Shown here: piece by piece, positions 12,000 to 22,400 of the stretch
Layout of the letters: each line of letters opens with the position of its first letter
How positions within the stretch are numbered: the stretch's first letter is position 1
Assembly: GCA_003415625.1 (NCBI GenBank)
Contig: PYIU01000006.1
Location: 744,001 to 808,000, forward strand
Length of the DNA stretch: 64,000 nt
Source of the DNA: Aquanectria penicillioides
Taxonomy: Eukaryota > Ascomycota > Sordariomycetes > Hypocreales > Nectriaceae
Direction of reading: 5' to 3'
Made by a program: the position numbers and the translations under genes
The notes under the pieces: model-generated
Database searches by the model: none
Seen by the model: only the letters and a program-made list of their open reading frames with translations
What the model was told of the DNA's origin: nothing

Positions 12000-12408
12000 C
12001 TATATAAGTTTGTTAGCTGGGGCCCTCAACTAATCTTCATCTTGTGAAACATGATGGTTGGAGCTTCCAGAAATGATGAAGAAACATCAAATGACTGTGT
12101 TTAAATTGAAGGTCATGATGGAGGTTCTTGAAGGTTTTCAAATCCATCTTGAGAGCAGCAAGGGGAGAAAGGAACCAAAAACAAAATGAATGAGAACATA
12201 AAGAAAGCGGGGATCCAGTAATGATTGTGCTATACTGGGTATAATCTTTGTGTTCAGACAGACAGCAGCAGACTAACTTGAAACCGGGAACCGGGAGTGA
12301 CTGCAAACCGATGCCTTCTTTAAGTGCGATAAGATAGGCCAAGATGCTAAGCAGGGCAACTACCACTGCGAAAGCGTTTTGGAGAAAATTGCGGGAGAAC
12401 TGCGACAT
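12000..12408 (-). other. Candidate upstream exon (12408-12278) and intron for the M16 peptidase
   Basis: An ATG at 12408 in good context (CCACCATCATG) opens a 43-codon frame, MSQFSRNFLQ then a hydrophobic stretch AFAVVVALLSILAYLIAL, ending at a GTTAGT donor (12277). An acceptor TATATAG (12000), preceded by a GCTAAC branch site, joins in phase to codons that run without a stop into the ATG at 11962, giving GFKSLWKLNNFRESIMSSQ. The 278-nt intron is long for this window. If used, the peptidase would gain an N-terminal membrane anchor or signal. The alternative is that the start at 11962 is the only one and this is leader sequence. Confidence 0.42.
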
Positions 12409-13683
12409 GATGGTGGAAATGTGGCCCTGCAATCTGAATCTTTGAAGGAATCACAGAATTGAAATCTCACAGTCTCTCGCCGCCGTCATGATAAAACAGC
12501 AGGCAGACTTAGGACTTGTGACCGGGGGGGTACAGGGAGTGACACGAGCTCGAAGCTCGTGAAGGCGGGGTAGTGTATATTCTCTCAACAAACAGACACC
12601 CAGTCACAGGCGATGAGTGCAAACGCGCTGAAGACCATGACAGAACAGGAATTGAAGATGGCCAAAGAGGAATTCAAACAGGATCAAGGCATACCTCTTT
12701 GCCAGGCAGCAGGAGGGCGCGCGAATGCAGTCAGCAAGAAAATTGGCAGCCTCACTCACCTGGTTTCTGGGCGTGGATGCGTGAGAGTGTAGAAGGGCGC
12801 CAATCACTGGGAACACCCAGACAAGAAAAAAATACCCCGCTATCCACAATAAACAGGCACGGGCGCAGGCGTCGCCGTCACCGTCGCTGTGGGAGACGAC
12901 GAGTGAGTGGCCTCCAGTATTTCCTTGAACCTGCAGTAAGCGGACCACAGCCAGCAGGTCGCAAATTTGGCTGGTACAACAAGGCTCACGCAATGCTGCA
13001 GCACCACCACCACCAGTGTCGGAAATTTTTGCAGATTCTCGTCTGTACCAGAGTTTAGGTGGTAGCAATGCGCCGGCGATCACTCACTCAAGAGAAAGAG
13101 ATGCTTCCGGCTGTGCTTAACAACCTCGAGACGGGGGACAGGAGGACGCGATAGGCCCGTGAGCTGATATTTGGAAGACGGTGATGAACCGAGATCAGAG
13201 CCTCGGAAGGATGAGGAAGGAGGAAGGAAGACCTTGATTACCGTGAGGTGCCTGTCGTTTATAAGCAGAATGATATCGCTCCATCCCTCCTTCCCTGTAA
13301 TGCTTGCATCACGGGTACCAAGCGCTCTGACCGGCCCTCCTAAAGGGAAAGCGCGCCAGCACGGTGCTCGCCGTCGACCATTTATCCCAGTACAACATAT
13401 CAGGAGCGCTCAATCGCTTCCATCACACCAGCAGCGGCCTGGCGGGGAAGGCTCAATGCCCAGCGGAGTTGGAAACAATAGGCAAGAATGCCCCTCATCC
13501 TTCCGGAACAATGCCAGGCTGCAGGTGGACTGTGCTCCGATTGGCTACTCTGCCGCTAAGCGCAGCATCTATTGTCTTACGTTGGCTCCAATTGGGCCCC
13601 GCCCTGAGTGCTTCCTCCAGGTTGTTTAGCCATAGCAACTGGCCGGTGGCGGGTGCAGCAGGGTGTAATTGCGTCCTTTGTTG

Positions 13684-13851
13684 GTACCTCGGTACCGCAT
13701 TGCTGGAACCTCCTGGGGTACCTAAGGAGGCAGGTATTCAAGTACCAAGGTGCCTTTTTAGCCATTAGGGTCTTTCTTCAGCTCTGAAGCATTTAGAGCA
13801 GGATGGTGGGGTCGTTTCATGAGGGGAGGTACCTCCGGAGGTACGTACCTC
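13684..13851. repeat. Cluster of GGTACC/GTAC-centred palindromes
   Basis: The block contains GGTACCTCGGTACC, GGGGTACCTAAGG, then a perfect 12-nt palindrome GGAGGTACCTCC (13825-13836) followed at once by a perfect 14-nt palindrome GAGGTACGTACCTC (13838-13851). Related GTACGTACCTC sequence recurs near 61520. Such AGGTACCT words are common in intergenic DNA of some filamentous ascomycetes; the function is unknown. Confidence 0.7.
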
Positions 13852-14114
13852 TCTCCAAGCTCCCTACCAACCAAAGCTCCAACGGGAATCGGGAAAGTTG
13901 ACAGCTTGTGATCCGCGCCACAGCTTCTGCGACGCTCTGCCCAACCTACCTCGCCAACACCGAAACCACGGAGCAGCAGCGAGGACACCTTTACACTACG
14001 CCCAAATATATGAATTCTAACGACGCCTCCGCAGAGTCACGATTGCAACGGAACCCTTCGAACCAAGTCCCTGCAAAGACGGACGATGCTGCAACGACCA
14101 GAACATATCTCTTC

Positions 14115-14130
14115 GTGACGTGACGTCGTG
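14115..14130 (+). promoter_or_regulatory. Double CRE/ATF-like site
   Basis: GTGACGTGACGTCGTG carries two overlapping TGACGT words about 100 nt upstream of the Zw10/Dsl1 ATG. It is a candidate bZIP site by motif only. Confidence 0.35.
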
Positions 14131-14230
14131 AACAACATCCTGATTCAGCACCGCATAGGAGACCTCTTCGTCTTTCCAATCTACTCTGCCAATTCTCTCT
14201 CTCTCATTTGTCCATTTCACTACTCCCGCC

Positions 14231-17024
14231 ATGGCTGCGACTGCCGACCCTCGACCTCAACAACTCAGCGACGCTCTAGTGGCTTTCTCTACCGACGGAC
14301 GCTTTCCTGATGACATCGCCCAGTTCCCTCCCGTTTCCCAAACAGGACTACAACCCACCATCGATGCTCTAGATAAGAAAAAGAAGGAGCTCAAGGTAGC
14401 TTGGCCCATGAATGCACCCTATGTCAGACCGTAATGCTCACAGCCTCCGTAGGCAGAGCTCCGCACTGTCGAACAGGAGACGAATGAAGATGTCAGCACT
14501 TGGGCAAGAACTCACAAGGCTCTTCAGGAGGACATTGTTCGTTTAAAATCTATTCAGAATGAAGTATCCCGACTCTCAGAGGCACCAGTTGGCTCAGGGG
14601 AAGCCGTAGATGAAGCTGAACAAAAAATCGAGTTCCTGAATCGAGAGGTACAGTACAGTCAACAACTTCACAACGTCTTGCGGCAGGTGCAAAACGTCAC
14701 CGATCTTCTCAACCAAGTTGAAACGGCTAAAAATGAGCGACGCATCCTTGACTCGCTGCATCTTCTTGAGAGTAGGCACCAGGCCCCCACATTTTCCTTA
14801 TAAATAGCATACCTTGGCTGACTATGATGAAGAGTCTTGGACTGCCCTTGACGAGGTTGGCGTTAGTAAAAACTGCAGAGTCATGAAACTACTAGACATC
14901 CGAAGTTTCGAGCTGAAGTCTGCTGTCCACGAGGTATTTGACCATGTGTGGAAGACTTTGGTTCATATCGATATCGACTCTCATCAGATTGCAGTCAACA
15001 ATAACATCAAAGGTAATTTTTTTCCAGACCAGACTGGACAACTTTGGTGCTAACAAGAGACAGATGAACAAATGAGCCTCGCCGATGCTGTCATCGGCCT
15101 AAGAGCATATAAAGAGGTAGAGGAGCGTATGGAACAACTGTGGCGCAATGTGGATGCCGCAGTGGTGTCTCCTCGAATGAATATCAAAAGCCAATCAGTT
15201 CCTGGCGTACAAATTCAAGGGGAGGTGTTGCAGCTATTAGGTCAATCTGACCACTCGATCGATGCCCTTCTTTCTGACCTAGAGCTTATCGTCGTTTTCT
15301 TAACTCAGCACCTTCCGCCGGATCTCCACCCATCGCTCGGTCAGTTTATGATGTCCGATATAATCCCAAAGTTGGTTGGAGAATGTCTCGACGCCGAAAT
15401 CCCTTCGTCATTGAAGGATATGGATAATTTCCAAGCAACGATACATCGAGCAGGTGAATTCTGCGAGGCTCTAGAAAAGAACGGGTACACAGGCTTCGAT
15501 GAACTCAAACATTGGGTGGACAATGCCCCGTCGATTTGGCTAGGAAAATGCCGAGAAACCTCTCTGGCTACGGTTCGGTCTAGGCTACTAAATGGAATTG
15601 GCGAACCAAAGCGGGTCGAAAAGATTGAGAAGCAGATGGTGTCCATCTCGGAGGGCAAGGAGTTGAGCAAAACTTCTGGTGCCAATGCTGCTACCGAATC
15701 CAACGATTGGGGAGATGCATGGGGTGATGCTTGGGACGACGACAACCAGGCTGATAATGAGTCTAAATCACAGGCTAAAGCTACTGATGCCCCCAGCGCC
15801 TCAAAGGCCGATGAAGATGATGGAGCTGACGCTTGGGGGTGGGATGAGGAAGACCCTGGCGAAGAAGCGTCAAAAGAGAAGGATACTCAGAATGAGGATG
15901 AACAGAAAGATGATGATTATGACGATGACGATAGCGCCGCAGCTTGGGGGTGGGGGGATGAAGACACGACCCAAGACCCCGAACCCAAACCAGCCTCCCA
16001 ACCCAAAGCAAGCAAGCCACAGGAAGAAACCAGAGAGCTTGTTCTCCGGGAGACATACAGCATCTCGTCCATGCCAGACCCTGTTTTGGAGCTCATCTCT
16101 ACTATCCTTGAAGACGGCGCTAAACTCACCAGAGAGGATAGAGAATTTGCCCATGTAGCAGCCACGGCCCCTGGTCTCTTCAGTTTGCCTACTTTCGCCC
16201 TTGCACTTTTCAGAGGAATTTCTCCATATTACTATTCCCTCGCCGATGGTGGTAACATGTAAGTGTTTGCAGGCGATAACAGACTGAGTACATGGTTAAC
16301 CTTGAATAGGTACCTATACAATGATACTAAGTATCTAGCTGAGAAGCTCTCTGAGTTTTCGGAAAGCTGGAAACAAAGGGAAGATCTCACCCCACGGGCC
16401 CGAAACATGCTTCGAATTGACAACGATATAAAAAGTCTTCAAAGCTTCGCCAACCGCAGTTACGGGGGCGAGATGAACATCCAGAAGACCATCTTGCGGG
16501 ACCTTCTCGGCGGCTCACAAAGTTTGATGCATCAAGATGAAACCGAGTCGTGCATCGAGTCCGGCACTGCGCGTATCCGCACTATGGCTGCGACTTGGGA
16601 GCCTATTCTTGCACGCTCGGTCTGGACACAGGCTATTGGATCACTCGCTGATGCCCTCGCAACTAAGATGATCACCGATGTCCTCGAGATGTCATCTATC
16701 GGCCAGGATGAAGCGTTCAATATCGCAAACTTGATTGCCAAAGCCACCGAGATTGATGATCTTTTCCTTCCTCTAAAAGGAGAAGACAATCGCCCGAGGA
16801 CAGCACAATTCGCACCTAATTGGCTGCGGCTCAAGTATCTCAGCGAAGTGTTGCAGAGCAACCTCAACGAAGTTCGATACTTGTGGTTCGAGAGTGAGCT
16901 AAGCGTTCACTTTACTGTCAATGAGGTTATCGATTTGATCGAGGCCAGTTTTGAGGCAAATGCTCGAACCAAAGAAACGATTCGAGAGATTCAGGCCAAG
17001 CCCGCACCTTTGGCTGAGCAATAA
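14231..17024 (+). CDS. Zw10/Dsl1-type ER tethering complex subunit
   Basis: Exons 14231-14395, 14453-14771, 14833-15012, 15064-16258, 16310-17024; 857 residues. Each junction restores frame (for example LLE|KSWTALDEVG, GGNM|YLYNDTKYL). The N-terminal third is helical/coiled. The C-terminus (WEPILARSVWTQAIGSLAD through WLRLKYLSEVLQSNLNEVRY) matches the Zw10/Dsl1 C-terminal region. Between them, residues about 430-530 are highly acidic with Trp motifs at W437, W441, W445, W479/W481 and W516/W518 (GDAWGDAWDDD, DAWGWDEED, AAWGWGDED). Yeast Dsl1 has an acidic Trp-bearing lasso that binds coatomer, so this looks equivalent. Inferred role: subunit of the Dsl1/NRZ complex that captures COPI vesicles at the ER with SNAREs. 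In animals Zw10 also acts at kinetochores; that is not implied here. Confidence 0.85.
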
Positions 17025-17039
17025 AAGCAAATATTTTTG

Positions 17040-17860
17040 TGAGGCTGACTCTCGGCATATGAGAGCTGTGTGCGCTTGTGTAATTTACTTCAATACGACG
17101 AAGATAGTAATGAGGCTGGTCATGAAAATAATAGATGATGAATGAGCATGAATCTACTCGTTTTGGCAGCCTAGTGTATTCTACTCTCAACTATGAGTAT
17201 AGTTAGTTGCGATGTTCTTAAAGATCGGTCTCGAATTCCGTATAACTGGGTTTGAAGCATAGCTTTGCGTGACACCATGTGTTATTGGTGATCATTACAA
17301 GCACATATGACTATATCATGCAAGGATCATTGACTATAATAGAAAGTCTACCTGACACGTATACCCAAATACAGAATTCTCCAATAAACTACTAATGTAT
17401 ATACCAAAGTCAAATCATCAGAAAATGCAATTTGAATCAAGTCATGTTGATTTGTTCAGCCAAGGATGGACTACCCTAAAGCACTCCCAATAATGCAGCT
17501 CCAGAATGCCTTCAACTCCACCGTTTGAGTCACATATAATTATGAGCAAATTATTGTAGATTGAAGAGTAATTCAACTTTAAGATAGAGTTGAGATCCTA
17601 ATATTACGCTCGTAGCTCAGAATTATGAGAGAGTAGAGAATGGGCATCAAGTTGATGTTGAATAGGAATCCGTAATAGGGACCCTTCTATCAATCAATTG
17701 GGAAGGGGAAAACACATTGATTTAAAGTTTTACTTCAAAGATGTGGAATATGATTAAATTGAACTACTGTAATTATTTGGTATGTCCTCTGAGCTATTGT
17801 TCTGGTTCCAATACTTGTTGGTTTACTTGACTCCATCACAACCACGGCTTTTGTTTCATA
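17040..17860. other. AT-rich segment downstream of Zw10/Dsl1 gene
   Basis: This stretch is visibly richer in A/T and TA steps than any other part of the window. It has no open frame of note and ends sharply near 17860. It could be a 3' flank, or a small relic altered by repeat-induced point mutation; the latter is only a guess. Confidence 0.5.
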
Positions 17861-18129
17861 ACCAGTAAAGTCACAGTTCCATTAAGCGCATTCCGACCTT
17901 GATGATGCACCTCATGTCGTGCCGTGACAGCAGCATTCACGGTTTCGGGAACTGGTATTAGGCACTGCAGCCCTAGGCTGAGATACGACATTGGCAAGAT
18001 GCAGTTCGTGTTGCACAATGTCCACCGACAAGGCAGAAAGTCAAGGTGAAGACAAAGAGGACAAAGAGGACAGATTGCGTGGCCCGGTGAGCAATGACCG
18101 ACGATAGGTTCCCTCCCTTTCTCTGACTA

Positions 18130-18177
18130 TGTCTCTCTCTCTCTCTCTTGGTCTCGGTCTCGCGCGCGCTCTCTCTT
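18130..18177. repeat. (TC)n / CG-rich microsatellite
   Basis: TCTC run followed by GGTCTCGGTCTCGCGCGCGC and a second CTCTCT run. Confidence 0.85.
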
Positions 18178-18813
18178 ACGATGGCAACACAACAGCATCA
18201 GCATCAGCAGTTCAAGTGTTCAGAAGTTCAGCTCTAACTAGTAAAACCTCGGCGGAAGCGAAGCTACACGAGATATTGACGTTGCCATTGGGTTGTGTAG
18301 GTAGCGGCATGCGGTGTTGCGGCGTTTGTCGTCTGACCGATTTGCCGTCTTGCTGACAGCTTCTGGCTGAGCTTAGGTTTTGGGTTACGATGAGGACAAA
18401 CCGGCCGCCTTGGAGCAGCACCTCCCGGTGGCACGACGACGCACGATGAGGGCAATAAGACGGCAGCATTACTCGGTAAGAAAACAAAAAAACCTCTCCC
18501 CGGAAGAAAAAGGAACAGCAAGACAAGTTCAAGCCAAGACATGGCTGAAATGGATACGACTGAGCGCTCTATCAAACCACACCTCTCAGCCGCACACAAG
18601 GGCAAGTTCCCTATTGGGCCGGGGATGCTCACGCAGGCGACGAAACACGACATCTGCACGATGCGCTCATCATGAAGAAGCGGATCGGAGAGGGAATCCT
18701 GACGGCGGCGGCGTCGACCAATCACACGCCTCTCTTTGTGTCTTCGTCCGTCCGTCTCTAACTCCGTCTCTTACTCCGTCGCCTCTGGCTCGCTTCCCAG
18801 GCCAAGGCCCCAA

Positions 18814-18842
18814 GCCAATGCCAATGCCAATGCCAATGCCAA
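18814..18842. repeat. (GCCAAT)n hexamer tract
   Basis: Four perfect GCCAAT units plus a partial fifth. CCAAT-box words are thereby repeated; see also the tracts near 3441 and 36717. Confidence 0.85.
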
Positions 18843-19326
18843 ACTTGGTCCGTTGTCAGCACAAGTAACCTCAGGGAGGCGAGGCCAGGCAGAACAAGGC
18901 GCCGCGTTGTACGGGAACCTGCAGGACCGATGACGATGACGCATCGCGAAGCCCCGTGGAGCATGCGTAGGGCGTGGAGTAAGACGACCTATATCCATCC
19001 ATCTATCTATTCATACATCCATACGTCCATCCAGACGCCCATAGACAAGACAAGACATGACAGGACGGGACAGGACGGGACAGCACAGGCATACAACAAT
19101 TAGTTTGATACATCCACCCACACATGTGTTCAGCCACGACATGGCTAACAATAGCAACGTTGACTGGAGAGACAGACAAGTACAGGACACGACAAAAAAT
19201 AGGGTCCTCATTGGATTCAAAAATACCATCCACAAAAATAACCACAGTTGAAACATGAGATGTTGGTCATTGACTGATTCTACTCTGACAACAAAAAACA
19301 ATCACGTCACTGAAGGCGTGAGCACG

Positions 19327-19346
19327 CACACACACACACACACACA
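19327..19346. repeat. (CA)10 microsatellite
   Basis: Ten uninterrupted CA dinucleotides. Confidence 0.9.
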
Positions 19347-19428
19347 TGTCCTTCCATCACTCATACGCCCTCCCTCCGGCCCCCCCCCCGGACCTTTTGG
19401 ACCGGGCATGGCGCTTTAAATGTGGTGG

Positions 19429-19458
19429 GCTGCTGCTGTTGCTGTTGCTGCTGCTGCT
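19429..19458. repeat. (CTG/TTG)n trinucleotide tract
   Basis: About ten units of TGC with two TTG interruptions. Confidence 0.85.
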
Positions 19459-22400
19459 CCCATGCGAAGAGCGGAGAAGACCAAAGAGGAGAAAAGCGCA
19501 CAGAGAAGAAAAAACAGAAAAGAAGCTAACGGCGAGTGAGGGGATAGGCTGGTAGTATTTTGTCTTTCATCGAGGTAGCATCGAGCAAACAAAAAAAGAA
19601 AAAAAAAGAAGAAAAAAAGAAAGGCTTCTTACTTGTATCTGGCCTGGACGGGCCCAAACTTACACCCAAACTCGGCCTAAACCGTAAAGTCTATTGCTGT
19701 TGTTCACTGTTCTTCGACACAAAACTGCAGCATTATTAGACACATGCATGACATTTCTGCAAACTGACCTGACCAACTTTCCTTACTTTTTTTTTTTTTT
19801 GCTTCCTTTCCTTTCCGTATTGACTGACTGAAATTGATTAACATTGCTTCTTCATTCCATCAATTAGAGCAGAAAGACACAATCCGTTCTGAGAACGGGG
19901 AATGGCACAGACGCCGGTGCCGAAAAAGTGCCTCCAGGGCAATACAATGCAGACAACAACAAAATTACACCCAGATGCCGCATATGTTTGAGTCACATCA
20001 TCGGCCAACAGGTCTGGTCAAGGCGGTGTTGGGTCTAACCAAATTGTTTTTTTAATTAGTTTTTTTTTCATCTAAAAATTTTATTAATACACACATCCAT
20101 ACAAATTTTTTTTTTTCCATTTTCTCTGTCTGGTTCTTGCTGTTCCACGACAAGGACACCGATGTTTCTTAAACCACACCCCCCCTCCCCGCCACACTAT
20201 CTCTCTCGCCTTACCAACCCAGCACCAACACAAACACAAACACGACAAGCTTCGACGAACCTGGGCCGCCTGACAAGGCTAACAGGGCGTTGCTGTCAAG
20301 CCAGGAAACGTAAAAAAAAAAAAAAAGTTCCTCTCCTTCTTCCCCTGTCCAACAATACGCGCACTTCGCCCATTTCCTCGTTGGTTCTAACCTTTTGCTT
20401 CGACGTGAGTCGCGTGCTACAACTCCCGAAAATGCACAGCACAGAGCAACAGGTCATCCATCATCATCATCCTTGGATGGGAATCACTACCCCTAGTCTG
20501 TCGATCCGTCAATCTGGCCTCCTTTTCCTTCATCCTTCTGCGCGTGGTCTTGCCCCAGTCCCTGATGACCCGAAGCGAGCCAAGATCCCAGGGCCGTCCA
20601 GGCAGATTAAGTTGGGTTTGGGCCAAGTCTGTCCGCCGTGTGTGGCTGTCCTTTACCTGCTGCGCCGAGGGATGCCAGACGAAGGGATGGCATTCCGGCG
20701 CAGGATACCGCCGAAGTCCGTGACGCCCGGCGAGATTGAGATTGAGATTTCTCACCTAGCGCCAGACTTGCCCGAGTGCCCGAGAGCTAGAGAGCCAGAA
20801 AGCCCGATAACCAGAGTCAGTGAGCCCGTGCAAGCGCCAGCGAGATGTGTCAGTGAGAGTGCCAACAAGAATGCCTTGTGCTCGGGCCAGAAGGAGACCT
20901 TCTTCACATTGATTGCTGGCTCCGTCCACTTCGCCGGCCCCCCCTTTTCTGCGCTTCCTCATCTCTCATACTCTCCACCAACCAAGCCCTCGCGCCCATG
21001 GCGTCTGGCTGGCCGAGCCGCCTCTGCCTCCCACCAAAACGCCAAAAACGCGCCTACTGTAGACGAAGCAGCTCTAAAAAGTCGGGGGGGTGGAACGTCG
21101 GAGGCTTCGCGGATGCTGCTCCCACCTTCCGGGTCCATGGGACTTGGAGCACGTCCCCAGCGCTTCCGCGTCTGCTTCCCACGAGCGAGCGTCGTCGCCG
21201 TGTGAATCCCTCTAATTGCTTTGCATCCCGGACCCTGGGCCGTCAAAGACCCCGTCCAAAACCCCTTCCATCTCCCGCAGGACGGCGTCAGAAACGTGGC
21301 CCCCCTTCCCCTTCCCCTTGCACACGTCGTCCATCGCATCCATCGCACCGCATCGCATTGTCACCCTTGACAGTCAAGCCAAAGAGCAAGCCTCCCTCAC
21401 CTCCCCTCAGTCCGTCCTCAGTCTCAGTCTCACGCACACGCACACCTACACCCTCCCCGTTGGGCCATCGTAGACTCGAATAAACAAGACTTGGGTCTTG
21501 TTCTGCTTGTCTCAGATCCCAGCCGCCTGAGCTTTTCTCTCCGATCCGCCCCCCCCTTAAGTTCCCTCCGTCGGACATCCCCACCCGGCTCCAGCCTCCG
21601 ATGCTCGGTTCCGTGTGCCCCGTGTAGTCTGAGTCAACAAAGCCGTTGTCCAACCCGCCGCCGCCCCTCCTGGGACATCCCCGTTTAGCCCGACCGGGAC
21701 TCCATCAAAGCCAATGCCCGACGACTATTTGATCACGCCGGAATGACAGGCACACTACTGCAATAGGCTCCTATACTGTGCTGTGTGCGCACACACTCTT
21801 TCTAACACACACCGACAGAAGGAAGAACAAGAACAGCATTAAACCTAGCATCGCCACAGCCTACGCCTCGACCAAAATAAACCTGGGACAGCTGTCATCC
21901 ATTTCCATGGTCCACCCCCGCACCCATTGACCAAGCTCCCGGAACCGAACCCGCGGGCTTCGCCCCCCTCCTCAAGGAAGATCAGTCAATCAACGCGTCC
22001 GCCCATCAAACAAAGAGCGGGCATTGTCTCCTTCTCTGCCCTTGATCCCTTCAACGAGCACTTCCCTGCTCTTCCTTCCTAGGTTTGCCCTCTCACTGGC
22101 CTTGATCATCCTCTGGTGGGTAAAAACGTGACTGGATGGATATGCGAGTAATGAATGGCCTGATGCCCACTTCTAAGCTCTGTGCGAGATTGATTCACTG
22201 CGTATGGTCCTGGCGTTGTGTTGTTTCTGGTTTCTTCGAGGTCCATCTCCATTGCCATCTTGCGCCTATAGTTTTTCTTGCTTCGTCGTGATCCACATAC
22301 AAGCCAAACCCGAGAAACCCGGCGACTCATCCGCTTCCCGCGACATCGTTTCTTCCCGGCCACCCCCGCCTAGTCTCCCCCGTTTCTTCCCCGTTCCCCG

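Larger units (their letters stand above)
12409..14230. other. Intergenic region, M16 peptidase to Zw10/Dsl1 gene (divergent)
   Basis: About 1.8 kb that must contain both promoters. Open frames at 12573-13058 and 12604-13083 overlap on opposite strands and resemble no family. It contains repeated GGTACC-centred palindromes (13684-13851) and a double CRE-like site (14115-14130) close to the Zw10/Dsl1 start. Confidence 0.6.

Noticed and set aside
12573..13083. Opposing open frames of about 160 codons each
   Set aside because: They overlap on both strands and neither has recognisable features.
18264..18868. Opposing 153- and 162-codon frames
   Set aside because: Basic, low-information products, mutual overlap, no family resemblance.
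20162..21205. 347-codon open frame on the plus strand
   Set aside because: Low-complexity, reads through poly-A and His/Pro repeats, no domain, overlapped by other frames of similar length; start lies in promoter-like DNA.
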